Shown here: positions 1 through 8,087 of the stretch, piece after piece
Layout: the number at the start of each line of letters is the position of its first letter
Position numbering within the stretch: position 1 is the first letter of the stretch
From: Gammaproteobacteria bacterium
GTDB lineage: Bacteria; Pseudomonadota; Gammaproteobacteria; Pseudomonadales; Pseudohongiellaceae
Assembly (NCBI GenBank): GCA_029246545.1
Contig: JAQWMX010000008.1
Coordinates: forward strand, 1-64,000
DNA: 64,000 nt
Direction of reading: 5' to 3'
Made by a program: the position numbers and the translations under genes
Notes under the pieces: model-generated
Seen by the model: only the letters and a program-made list of their open reading frames with translations
What the model was told of the DNA's origin: nothing
Databases searched by the model: none

Positions 1-1
1 A

Positions 2-157
2 AAGTTTAAATCTGTAGTACAAGCTCAACGATTCTTAAATACGCATGCTGCTGTATACAATTTATTTAACCTGGGACGTCATTTAGTTTCAGCAGAGAAT
101 TATCGATATTTTAGACTGCGTGCCTTTGCGTCTTGGGAAAACGCAGTAGCTATTTAA
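2..157 (+). mobile_element. IS6-family transposase, C-terminal fragment (cut by window edge)
   Basis: An open frame enters from the left edge and ends at TAA 155-157, giving 51 residues. It contains the pattern A-Q-R-F-L-N-T-H-A-A-V-Y-N followed by N-L-G-R-H-L, which is the typical end of IS6-family DDE transposases, where this tail follows the last catalytic Glu. The catalytic domain lies outside the window, so I cannot say whether the element is complete. No terminal inverted repeat could be recognised with confidence between 158 and 215. The neighbouring SDR gene loses its N-terminal half right here, which suggests this end of the element marks the breakpoint. Confidence 0.7.
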
Positions 158-197
158 ATTCATTAATTAAGACTTTCTTTCGTCTCAAGTAGTTAAC

Positions 198-554
198 TTG
201 TCAATACCGTCTTCAGCAATAGTAAACACTTCGTCTATGACAGGTTTGGTAGGAACTCAAATGATGGGTGTGTACTCAGCCGCAAAAGCTGGCGTAATAG
301 CGCTAACCAAATGTGCTGCTCTTGATTATGCAAAACAAGGATTAAGAGTTAATGCTGTTTGTCCTGGAGTTATTGATACACCTTTTCTGGGAACAGGGGA
401 GGACATAGTAGCTAAAATAACACCAACAATCCCTATGAGTAGACTAGGGACATCGGAAGAGATTGCTAATGCGGTACTGTGGCTAAGTTCTGATCAATCT
501 TCCTATATGACTGGGCATGCTATGGTCATAGACGGGGGGTTTACAATTCCTTAG
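198..554 (+). pseudogene. SDR family oxidoreductase, C-terminal half only
   Basis: This is the second half of a short-chain dehydrogenase/reductase. It has the catalytic Ser region (I-V-N-T-S-S), the Y-S-A-A-K catalytic pair, the L-R-V-N-A-V-C-P-G strand and the C-terminal G-H-A-M-V-I-D-G-G-F. The Rossmann glycine motif and about 130 N-terminal residues of the usual 250 are missing. The only start is a TTG at 198, and the frame closes upstream at a TAA at 168-170. SDR-like sequence begins near 215, just downstream of the IS6 transposase tail, so the gene was probably truncated by the insertion or a later deletion. Without the NAD(P)-binding half it should be inactive. Confidence 0.75.
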
Positions 555-614
555 CTGGATGTGATTAGTGAAATATTTTTTTGGTTAAAGATTCATAAAT
601 TAATGTATTAATCA

Positions 615-1763
615 TTACCATAACTCTTCAGAAGCTAGTTTTGCACCTTCAGTCATTGCGGCAAGCTTGGCCCAAGCGATACCAGGATCAACCAAGTCTA
701 ATCCTACAAATGTGCCGAAACCACAATCACTTCCGGCTATAACATTTTCTCGGCCAACTAAGTTAGCGTAACGAACGATCCTTTCTGCTATTAGTTTAGG
801 GTGTTCAATGCGGTTACTCATTGATTCAATAACGCCAGGAATAATAACCATTTCTTCAGGCAGTTTAACGGTTTCCCATATTTTCCATTCGTGCTCATGT
901 CGAGAATTTGCACCTTCAAAAAGTAGCGCACCAGTGTGTATGGTTAAGAGTAAATCGATAATTTGTTCCATTGGTACATCGTGGTGATGTGGCCCAGGGT
1001 AGTTGCCCCAGCACACATGCACGCGTGTGCGATCTCTAGGCAATTTATCAAGAATCGTATTAAGCACTTCGATATGTAATTGCGCGTATTTACGGAAATC
1101 TTCAACTGGCGCATTGGCAAATTCACGATGGCGAGTCATGGCTAGATCAGGGCAATCAAATTGCAGTGTGTAACCTGCATCTATGATGGCTTGGTACTCT
1201 GGCATCATGGAGTCAGCCACAGCGTAAAGAAACTCTTCTTCCGTCGCGTAATAGGTGTTGCCAAGAAACATAGAAATTAATCCTGGTGATGCAGAATTCA
1301 TAAAGGCATCTTCAGTTTTGGCTGTCTCAAGTGCTTTTTTGAAATGAAGGATATCTTTCTCGGCATCTGCAAGGCCATTTTTTAAAGCAACGGGACCGTC
1401 ACAAGCTGGACGATGCTTATTCAAGCTTTGAACGCCAGGGTCATTGAAATAAGAGCTGGAAACATTAGGGTATTCAAGAATGTCATTGAGCTTTGGTGGA
1501 TTAGATGTTCCGTTGAATCCAGTTAACCTTTCTGCAACATAGGTGGCATAACTTGGTTTACTCATTTCCCCATCACTGACGATATCGACGCCTGCTTTTG
1601 CCTGATGACCGACAATTTCGGTCACGGCTTCTTGAGTTCTCTCTTCGAGTAAAGCGCCATCTACAGTTTCGCCTTCGGCTTTAGCAAACATTAATTCAAT
1701 AAGGCCATCGGGTCTTGGCAAACTGCCAACGTGGGTGGTTAGAATGCGATTTGTATTTTTCAT
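615..1763 (-). CDS. Cobalamin-independent methionine synthase-like (MetE C-domain family) protein
   Basis: The 382-residue product matches the stand-alone catalytic (C-terminal) domain of MetE and related thiol/corrinoid methyltransferases. It opens with T-T-H-V-G-S-L-P-R-P and carries the predicted zinc ligands His249 and Cys251 (V-H-V-C-W-G), Glu283 and Cys347 (G-S-D-C-G-F-G). It lacks the N-terminal half of true MetE (about 750 residues). Such proteins act on varied methyl donors or thiols, and some are related to epoxyalkane:CoM transferase, so methionine synthesis is only one option. No signal peptide is seen. It is the last gene of a leftward cluster with two metallo-hydrolases and a cupin. 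The zinc methyltransferase fold is secure; the substrate is unknown. Confidence 0.8.
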   Translation of the reverse strand: MKNTNRILTTHVGSLPRPDGLIELMFAKAEGETVDGALLEERTQEAVTEIVGHQAKAGVDIVSDGEMSKPSYATYVAERLTGFNGTSNPPKLNDILEYPNVSSSYFNDPGVQSLNKHRPACDGPVALKNGLADAEKDILHFKKALETAKTEDAFMNSASPGLISMFLGNTYYATEEEFLYAVADSMMPEYQAIIDAGYTLQFDCPDLAMTRHREFANAPVEDFRKYAQLHIEVLNTILDKLPRDRTRVHVCWGNYPGPHHHDVPMEQIIDLLLTIHTGALLFEGANSRHEHEWKIWETVKLPEEMVIIPGVIESMSNRIEHPKLIAERIVRYANLVGRENVIAGSDCGFGTFVGLDLVDPGIAWAKLAAMTEGAKLASEELW

Positions 1764-1811
1764 CTAGCGGAACTCCTAAAATTTTATGCTTTTAAATGAA
1801 GCTTATTCGTT

Positions 1812-2783
1812 TTACTGCGTTAAACTTTTATAGATGCGATTAATAAATATTGTTGGGTCTCCAGCAAGCGTTGGTAATCCATATTTATCATCAAAGTCGC
1901 TGGTAGGTCTTGCAGCAAGTACTTCTTCTAGTGAGTTGCCACCATCAATTAAACGGCCAATGCGATTTCGGACAGTCTCAAGCATGGTGATGTGGTTCTC
2001 TAGATCATCATAAGTAAGCATTTCGCCATGGCCAGGCAAAACTATAGTCTCTTCGTTTATGGTGCGAAGGGCGCTTTTACAAAATTCGATCATGCCATCG
2101 ATGTCTCCACCATTATCTGTATCAACAAAAGGGTAACCATCATTATTAAAAACATCACCCATGTGAATAATGTTTGAATTTCGTAAATAAATTATTGCGT
2201 CACCACTAGTATGAGCTGGTGCTATATGGTGTAAGTCGATGGTCTCGTCATTGAAATGAAACTGCATATGATCATCGAAGGTAATCACTGGCAAAGTATC
2301 TTTAGGGTAGGGCGGTTGTAGAAAGGCAATATTTACCATATCTATTGGGCGCTCAGCCACCATGGACCTGCGTGCATTTGCATGAGCAACGATATTGGTG
2401 CCACTTCGGGCCAATAAAGGGTTACCGTCAGCATGATCAAAATGAAAATGAGTATTAATAAGAAAGTCGATATCGCCGCCGCCCAAATCAGCGACAGCCT
2501 GCTGAATTTTTGGCACAACAGGTGCATACATACTATCGATGATTAAAGTCCCTTGATCGCCGATTGATACAAGTATGTTGCCGGCATTACCGCCAGAGGC
2601 AAATAAGACATATAGACCTGGTGCTACTTCTTCAGTTCTTAGTTCAATAGCGTTTAGATCAGCTCCACCTCCACCATTAAAAAACTCTTCCAGAATGAGA
2701 TATTCATGTGCTTGAGTTGAAAAGCTGGAGGCTATAAGTGTGAAAGTGAATAGGGCAGTACTTATATTTTTTTTAATTATCAT
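1812..2783 (-). CDS. Exported MBL-fold metallo-hydrolase
   Basis: This is a metallo-beta-lactamase-fold enzyme with the zinc motif H-F-H-F-D-H at residues 112-117, a second-site His in A-P-A-H-T-S-G-D and a late G-H-G-E motif. I chose the ATG at 2783, which follows GGGAATTAAA and begins a clean signal peptide ending near S-T-Q-A. An upstream ATG (2795) and TTG (2798) are possible but have poorer context. It is a paralogue of the enzyme encoded at 4965-5945, sharing the same length and motif spacing, and sits in one leftward cluster with it. Lactone or ester hydrolysis in the periplasm is plausible for this family, but the substrate cannot be read from sequence. Confidence 0.85.
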   Translation of the reverse strand: MIIKKNISTALFTFTLIASSFSTQAHEYLILEEFFNGGGGADLNAIELRTEEVAPGLYVLFASGGNAGNILVSIGDQGTLIIDSMYAPVVPKIQQAVADLGGGDIDFLINTHFHFDHADGNPLLARSGTNIVAHANARRSMVAERPIDMVNIAFLQPPYPKDTLPVITFDDHMQFHFNDETIDLHHIAPAHTSGDAIIYLRNSNIIHMGDVFNNDGYPFVDTDNGGDIDGMIEFCKSALRTINEETIVLPGHGEMLTYDDLENHITMLETVRNRIGRLIDGGNSLEEVLAARPTSDFDDKYGLPTLAGDPTIFINRIYKSLTQ

Positions 2784-2810
2784 TTTAATTCCCATCAAAA
2801 AAGTTAAAGG

Positions 2811-3422
2811 TTATTCGGCATCGTGATCATGCGCTCTGGCAGGATCAAAATGGTAATCGATGCTTCTAAAAAATGAAGCCATAAACTCGGGGTCATTCTT
2901 TTGCTCTTCGGTTAAGGCATTACGAGCATAGACATCTGCTTCAAAACCGCCTGGATCAAAGATCATCATGGTCCTTGCATGTTCGTTGCCAAGAGTACGA
3001 GCGGAGTGATATGTATTAGGTGGGACGTAAATGAGATCGCCAGCTTCGAGGATCTGTTTTTCGCCTTCTACCATCCATTCCATACGACCGCTAATGATAA
3101 TGTAGGTTTCTGAATGTAAGGCATGATAGTGCCCAGGGGAGGAGTCAGAGCCGATTGGGAAAGTGAAATCCATAATCGTATAACGGCCTTCACTTTGGTA
3201 AGCGTTCAATTTGACTTCTATTCGTTCACCGGGCAAAGATCCATCACGCACTAAAGGTTCAGTAGAGCCTTGTTTATGATAAACATGCGGAGCCGTAGCT
3301 TGTGAAGCGAGCTCTATGCCTTGGCCGCTTTGTTGGGCAAATGTTTGGGAGGATGCAATGGCAACGATAGCAAATGTCATGTACATAAGTTTTCTGAAAA
3401 TCTTAAGTGCTGGTTTGAACAT
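2811..3422 (-). CDS. Exported cupin-domain protein
   Basis: The 203-residue product has an N-terminal signal peptide ending near Q-T-F-A and a single cupin barrel. The first cupin motif is visible as G-H-Y-H-A-L-H-S-E-T-Y followed by a strand ending I-S-G, and the second as G-D-L-I-Y-V-P-P-N-T-Y-H. These supply the usual three-His/one-Glu metal site. The C-terminus is His/Asp-rich (A-R-A-H-D-H-D-A-E). It lies between the two MBL-fold hydrolase genes with short gaps and is probably co-transcribed with them. A periplasmic dioxygenase, isomerase or binding role is possible; I cannot choose among them. Confidence 0.8.
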   Translation of the reverse strand: MFKPALKIFRKLMYMTFAIVAIASSQTFAQQSGQGIELASQATAPHVYHKQGSTEPLVRDGSLPGERIEVKLNAYQSEGRYTIMDFTFPIGSDSSPGHYHALHSETYIIISGRMEWMVEGEKQILEAGDLIYVPPNTYHSARTLGNEHARTMMIFDPGGFEADVYARNALTEEQKNDPEFMASFFRSIDYHFDPARAHDHDAE

Positions 3423-3457
3423 AAATTAAATCCTCTAAATGATTAAATTAGTTTGTC

Positions 3458-4963
3458 TTAAGGTCGGTCGTCTAACAAGAAGGCAAGGGCTTGACCTGGC
3501 ATGGCATTTGGTTCCCAGCCATAAATGAGAAATAGTTCTTTTGAATACTCGCCTATTTCCGTGGAAACAGTTCTAAGGTTCTGATAACGCAATCCAGTTT
3601 GTGGAGTAATGTCGCGGTTAAGTTCCCAGCTGTCACCTTCGTCGCGGGAAATCCATTCTTCTATTCGGTCTCCCCAAGCATAACGATTCAAATCTGTTCC
3701 TACAGTAGTTCCTTGGGCTTCAATCTCGCCATCATTGACTACCAATAATGCACGTAAATTTCCGTCGCTGTTCTTATCTAGAATTCCAGAATTCCAGACA
3801 TTGGAAGCATGAGCGATTTTACTTTCATACCATTCGCCATTAACGAGGCGGATGTGTGTAAACCAGCCACTATTGGGTGATTCATCTGATATAACACCCA
3901 GAAATTGTGGCTGACCGTCTTCATCAAAATGAATCGAGGGTGGAACTGAAAATAGACGTTCGTTTGTATCTAGAATTTTCGCATTGTTGTCGGCATTGCT
4001 ACGTGTAACTGGCGTTTCCAGTGGATTACCGAGATGGTTAGTAACGATGCCAGACTCTATATCCACTGCAAGATAGTAAAGGTTATATCGAGTCCTGCCT
4101 TGTGGCACATGGAAGTCAGCGTAGCGCTCATTAATAGGTAGGGCGCAATTATTGTCCTGCAGCTCTTCAGGCCAAACGTCAAGCGAACCGACTTCCTGTT
4201 GCCATACAAATGCTATATGCAAGGTTCTTCCATCTTGGCTAAGCCGAGAGTTATTGTATGAACCGGCGTAAAAATCAAGGCATGAAACATCCGGATGCGC
4301 ACCTGCATTTAGATCGACTACGGAGTGATCTGGACCAGTCCAATCGGTTTCTCCGTTGGGAGATAGTCGATAGGTCCAAGAACCTAAATGTCCGCCATCC
4401 CTAAAGTAAAACAAGGTCTGGTCATTATAGGCTGTTGTTATATTTGGGTAGTTGATTGACGACGTTATCTCGTCGGACCATGGCAGCCAACCTGATGCTA
4501 TATCGTTAGGAAGTCTGGATTTCACTTTATCGCAACCGTTCACATCGAAGGATAACAGGCCATGACATCCTGCTATGATATGAAAGTAGCCATCTTTAGC
4601 GCGCCATATTGCTGGGTTGTAGTGCTGGTCAGTTATGTACCCACCTAATTCGAATGACTCTTCAATACTTTCATAGACACTGACCTGATTTGAAAATTTC
4701 CGATCTTCAAGATTGTAAGAAATAGCTTGGGGCAGGCCTTCATTACCACGCCAAGTAATGTAGATATTACCTTCGTGCTCGATGGCAGAAGGATGCATAC
4801 GAATATCGTAAAACATCTTTAAATGACCATCCGAGGCAAAGGGAATTGCTACTGCATCGCTTTCAGAATCCGCACAGCCAAGCAGGATTGCCGGCAGTGA
4901 AACCAAAAGAAAAAAGCAGACTGATCTGAACAGCGTTATATTTTTATGCTTTGTATCGTTCAA
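3458..4963 (-). CDS. Lipoprotein with BNR/beta-propeller-like repeats
   Basis: The 501-residue product carries a long signal sequence and a lipobox (I-L-L-G-C), so it should be lipid-anchored. The remainder is rich in W/F/Y-containing strands with features recalling BNR-4 or sialidase-like propellers: an early I-T-W-R-G-N, an internal W-S-D-E-I, and a late S-R-D-E-G-D-S-W-E, which looks like an Asp-box (S-x-D-x-G-x-x-W). The only plausible start is a TTG at 4963, one base after the stop of the upstream MBL gene, implying translational coupling. Carbohydrate binding or hydrolysis is a guess from the fold. I do not recognise a specific family. Confidence 0.6.
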   Translation of the reverse strand: MNDTKHKNITLFRSVCFFLLVSLPAILLGCADSESDAVAIPFASDGHLKMFYDIRMHPSAIEHEGNIYITWRGNEGLPQAISYNLEDRKFSNQVSVYESIEESFELGGYITDQHYNPAIWRAKDGYFHIIAGCHGLLSFDVNGCDKVKSRLPNDIASGWLPWSDEITSSINYPNITTAYNDQTLFYFRDGGHLGSWTYRLSPNGETDWTGPDHSVVDLNAGAHPDVSCLDFYAGSYNNSRLSQDGRTLHIAFVWQQEVGSLDVWPEELQDNNCALPINERYADFHVPQGRTRYNLYYLAVDIESGIVTNHLGNPLETPVTRSNADNNAKILDTNERLFSVPPSIHFDEDGQPQFLGVISDESPNSGWFTHIRLVNGEWYESKIAHASNVWNSGILDKNSDGNLRALLVVNDGEIEAQGTTVGTDLNRYAWGDRIEEWISRDEGDSWELNRDITPQTGLRYQNLRTVSTEIGEYSKELFLIYGWEPNAMPGQALAFLLDDRP

Positions 4964-4964
4964 T

Positions 4965-5945
4965 TTATAAAGATTCTAGAATTTTCGGATAAACCACACT
5001 CAGCCACATGGCTTCATTGATTATTCCCGTAGTAAATTCATGCACTTTGCTAGCAGGTTTGGCTGCAATAACAGCTTCAAGATCATCGCCTTGTATGGCA
5101 TGTTCGATAAGGTTCTCATAAATCTCTGAAAGGATTGCTGTATAGCTTACCAACTCAACTTTATTAGCCAATGAGCCATGCCCTGGAACAATAACCGTAT
5201 TAAAGTCGGCAATATCGGCGATGGCTCTTTGACCTTCAATCATTCCCGCTAGTGAGCCCCCGTGGCCTGAATCGATAAAAGGGTAATTGCCTGTGTAGTT
5301 CCAAATATCGCCGACATGAATAACATTTGATTCGATCAGGTGAATGATAATGTCGCTTTCCGTGTGCGCATCAGGCATATGGGTCAGCTGCAATTGATTG
5401 CCATTTAGATGCAGTTTCATTTCTTTAGCAAAAGTTATGACTGGAAGAGCAGATTTTGGGGCTGGTGGCACAACAAGGTTAAGTAGTTCTATTTCTGTTC
5501 CCCGTTCTAGCAGTTTACGAGCGTTGTCGTGTGCAGCAATAATGGCACCTATATCACCAAAGGGCTGGTTACCGCCTGCATGATCGTGGTGATAGTGTGA
5601 ATTAATAATAAAAGTAGGGGTATTTCCACCTAGCTCCTCAATTGCACGCTGAATTTCTGGGGCTGAGGCTTCAAATTGATCATCAATTAAAAAAGTACCA
5701 TCTTCGCCAATTGAAACTAAAACATTGCCGATGGCACGCTTACCTATAAGTACGTGAAGTCCTTCGGAAATAGTTTCGGTTTGCAATGACAGGTCACGAA
5801 CAACAACAGCGCTATTAGGCGTATCATCCCGGTTAGCAGGGGTGTGTTCCTGAGTCATAGCTTGACTAGTATTTAGTATAAGTAAGGCTGAGATGAAAAG
5901 TTTTAATTTTTGCGCTATCACTATCTTCACTATGTTGTTTTCCAT
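4965..5945 (-). CDS. Exported MBL-fold metallo-hydrolase (paralogue)
   Basis: This 326-residue metallo-beta-lactamase-fold protein has H-Y-H-H-D-H at residues 117-122, a D-A-H-T-E-S-D segment and a late P-G-H-G-S motif for the second metal site. An N-terminal hydrophobic segment ending near T-S-Q-A-M suggests export. It aligns along its whole length with the product of 1812-2783, so the two are probably an old duplication flanking the cupin and lipoprotein genes. It is the promoter-proximal gene of the leftward cluster and faces the MarR gene across 123 bp. Substrate unknown; lactonase-like chemistry is an inference from the fold. Confidence 0.85.
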   Translation of the reverse strand: MENNIVKIVIAQKLKLFISALLILNTSQAMTQEHTPANRDDTPNSAVVVRDLSLQTETISEGLHVLIGKRAIGNVLVSIGEDGTFLIDDQFEASAPEIQRAIEELGGNTPTFIINSHYHHDHAGGNQPFGDIGAIIAAHDNARKLLERGTEIELLNLVVPPAPKSALPVITFAKEMKLHLNGNQLQLTHMPDAHTESDIIIHLIESNVIHVGDIWNYTGNYPFIDSGHGGSLAGMIEGQRAIADIADFNTVIVPGHGSLANKVELVSYTAILSEIYENLIEHAIQGDDLEAVIAAKPASKVHEFTTGIINEAMWLSVVYPKILESL

Positions 5946-6068
5946 TTTTTAAATGTTGCATTCATATTGCTATAACAATGTAAAAGATTGTATTAGAATG
6001 ACCTAAGATATTCAAGAACACTATTGGTAAGTAATAGTTTAATCATCAATAAGCATTAAGGGATAAGC
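5946..6068. promoter_or_regulatory. Divergent promoter region between MBL cluster and MarR gene
   Basis: This 123-bp gap separates the start of the leftward hydrolase cluster from the rightward MarR-family gene and must hold both promoters. It is strongly AT-rich. The MarR gene is preceded by AAGGGATAAGC just before its GTG. MarR proteins commonly bind short inverted repeats in such divergent regions and repress both sides, but I could not pick out a convincing palindrome by eye. Confidence 0.4.
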
Positions 6069-6620
6069 GTGAATAAAGCGATAGCAAATACTGACCAAAA
6101 AACTCAGTTGAATGGCCAAGCTGGGCACCCAAAACAGTTGCTAGATATGGATACTTCTGTGCTAAGCCAGGTGCACTTTGCCGGGAATAGAATCCAGCTT
6201 ACAGGCTCGACAGGCTATAAGAAATGGTATGACATCAGTATCTCTGAGTTTAGGCTGTTAGTTGTAATCTCAAATGAGCCAGGTTCGACTGGTGCGCGTG
6301 TCAATGAGATTATGGGGCTTGATCTAGGAGCTATTAGTCGCAGCTTGCGTAAAATGGAAAAAAGGGGGCTAGTATATAGTACTGTGCATCCCAAGCATCC
6401 GTCATATCGGTGTTGGTACATAACTAAGGTTGGGGCTGAACTGCACGACCGTGTTTATGAGATGACTAAAATAAGAGAAGCAGCGATACTCAAAGGCTTC
6501 AGTAAGGCTGAATCTCACCAATTATTGTCTTACCTGCACCGCATCTCTGAGAACGCGGAGGTACTAGTAGAAATAGCTGAACAGGGAGCAGTAGAGTTCC
6601 GTGCATGCTCTAAAATATAA
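6069..6620 (+). CDS. MarR-family transcriptional regulator
   Basis: This 183-residue protein contains a winged helix-turn-helix of the MarR type. Segments include L-V-V-I-S-N-E-P-G-S-T-G, the recognition region D-L-G-A-I-S-R-S-L-R-K-M-E-K-R-G-L-V and the wing ending in Y-I-T-K-V-G. The start is GTG at 6069, supported by an AAGGGA ribosome-binding site. About 45 residues precede the usual domain start, so it is a little longer at the N-terminus than typical MarR proteins. Its divergent position makes the leftward hydrolase/cupin/MetE-like cluster its most likely target, and a small phenolic or lipophilic effector is usual for the family. Confidence 0.85.
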   Translation: MNKAIANTDQKTQLNGQAGHPKQLLDMDTSVLSQVHFAGNRIQLTGSTGYKKWYDISISEFRLLVVISNEPGSTGARVNEIMGLDLGAISRSLRKMEKRGLVYSTVHPKHPSYRCWYITKVGAELHDRVYEMTKIREAAILKGFSKAESHQLLSYLHRISENAEVLVEIAEQGAVEFRACSKI

Positions 6621-6797
6621 ATTTAGTCAAAAATATGGGAGATATTGTTTTATCTTTGATATTGACGAAACAATATCATTTTATTAAACTCTAGTTTGTT
6701 TTAACTATCTTGGCTACGTATTTTTTATAGAAAGTTTAATAGCTGAGGTTGAATTCGAAATATTAAATTAATTATTAATAATAAGAAGGAAAAGGGT

Positions 6798-7148
6798 ATG
6801 AGCGAAGTATCAAGTAATGTCGGAAGTACTAAAATATTTGAAAACGATAAAATTATTGTATGGAACTTTGAACTTCAACCGGGTGAAACAACCCCCATGC
6901 ACAAACATGACAAATCCTATATCTGGTATGCCATACAAGGCGCTCCACTGGATTGTGATGATGAGCATGGAAATGATCTGGGTATCTTTGATGTGCCAAC
7001 TGGCAGTGTTTTCAATATTAAGTGTGAAAACAACGAACTTGAGGTTATGTCGGAAATTGCCAATGGAGTGAAATTCCCAGTTACTCATAATGCTAAAAAT
7101 GTTGGCGATACACCTTATCGTGAAATTATAATTGAGTTTAAAGAATAA
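6798..7148 (+). CDS. Small cytoplasmic cupin-domain protein
   Basis: The 116-residue product is essentially one cupin barrel: L-Q-P-G-E-T-T-P-M-H-K-H-D-K-S-Y at the first metal motif, then V-P-T-G-S-V-F-N and a C-terminal R-E-I-I-I-E-F-K-E. There is no signal peptide. The ATG at 6798 follows a good AAGGAAAAGGG ribosome-binding site. It precedes the alpha/beta hydrolase gene by 42 bp in the same direction, so the two may be co-transcribed. The ending resembles the small exported cupin at 8984-9352, suggesting related proteins. Function unknown beyond the fold. Confidence 0.8.
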   Translation: MSEVSSNVGSTKIFENDKIIVWNFELQPGETTPMHKHDKSYIWYAIQGAPLDCDDEHGNDLGIFDVPTGSVFNIKCENNELEVMSEIANGVKFPVTHNAKNVGDTPYREIIIEFKE

Positions 7149-7190
7149 CTGCCGCCAAATTAATATATGTATTCTTAAGCTTAAATAAAA

Positions 7191-7964
7191 ATGGCGACTT
7201 TTGTTCTTCTTCATGGAGCTTGGCATGGCGGTTGGTCATGGCGGTTCGTGGGAGAAATACTAGAGCAGCATAATCATCAGGTTTTTACGCCAACCATGAT
7301 AGGACTTGCTGAGCGGGAGCATTTAAATACAGAAGATGTTTCCATCAACGCCCTTGTTGATGATATTGCTCAATTCGTTATTAGTGAAAACCTAAAAGAT
7401 GTGATTTTGGTCGGACACAGCTTTGGTGGTGCCGTAATTTCTGCTGTGGCAGAGCATATCTCTGATCGAATTAAACAACTTGTATATCTTGATGCTGCAG
7501 TATTAGGAGATGGCGAAAGCATGTTTGATCGCATTCCGCTTGAAATTGCAGCCGAGCGTCAGCGCTTAATGAAAGAGAGTGATGACGGGTTTTCACTGCC
7601 TATTCCCACTGCCGAAGACCTAGGTATCTTCGAAAATGAGCAGTGGGAGTATGTAAAACAGTTTCTAACCCCGCAACCACTGTCCAGCTACACCACAAAT
7701 TTGACGCTTAAATATACTCCAGGAGAAGGTTTTCCATGTTGTTACATTCATTGCGCCAAGCCGAGTTATTCAACTTTGGCTTGGGCGCGTGAGCGTGCTA
7801 AAAGTTATGGTTGGCCAATAATACCCATTGAGACTGGACACGACGCGATGATAAGCGCACCAGAAATGCTGTCCGAAATTTTAATTGAATCTATTTCCTT
7901 GGATAGAAATTCTTTTCCTGATTCTAATAAAAATAACCACAAACGTATTTTTGCGGAAGTATAA
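7191..7964 (+). CDS. Alpha/beta hydrolase (esterase-like)
   Basis: The 257-residue product is an alpha/beta hydrolase of the AB hydrolase-6 type. It has the oxyanion-hole motif L-L-H-G-A-W-H-G-G near residue 6, the nucleophile elbow G-H-S-F-G-G with Ser77, and a C-terminal catalytic His candidate in E-T-G-H-D-A. The opening resembles plant methylesterase/hydroxynitrile-lyase-type enzymes and bacterial esterases of the same clade. No signal peptide is present, so it acts in the cytoplasm. The last 20 residues are polar and Asn/Lys-rich, beyond the usual end. Substrate is unknown; a small ester or methyl ester is typical. Confidence 0.8.
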   Translation: MATFVLLHGAWHGGWSWRFVGEILEQHNHQVFTPTMIGLAEREHLNTEDVSINALVDDIAQFVISENLKDVILVGHSFGGAVISAVAEHISDRIKQLVYLDAAVLGDGESMFDRIPLEIAAERQRLMKESDDGFSLPIPTAEDLGIFENEQWEYVKQFLTPQPLSSYTTNLTLKYTPGEGFPCCYIHCAKPSYSTLAWARERAKSYGWPIIPIETGHDAMISAPEMLSEILIESISLDRNSFPDSNKNNHKRIFAEV

Positions 7965-8087
7965 ATATATAATTTCGGGCCAATGAAAATTATGTGGTGA
8001 ATACTAGGAAATTTAAACAGTTCTTAAAAATATTAAGTTGTGTATTTAATTTTCGTTACATAGATAAGATAAAAAAAGAGGATAGAA

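Noticed and set aside
6810-7226. Leftward 138-codon ORF opposite the small cupin gene
   Set aside because: The opposite strand has an obvious cupin with a good ribosome-binding site; the ORF is a shadow.
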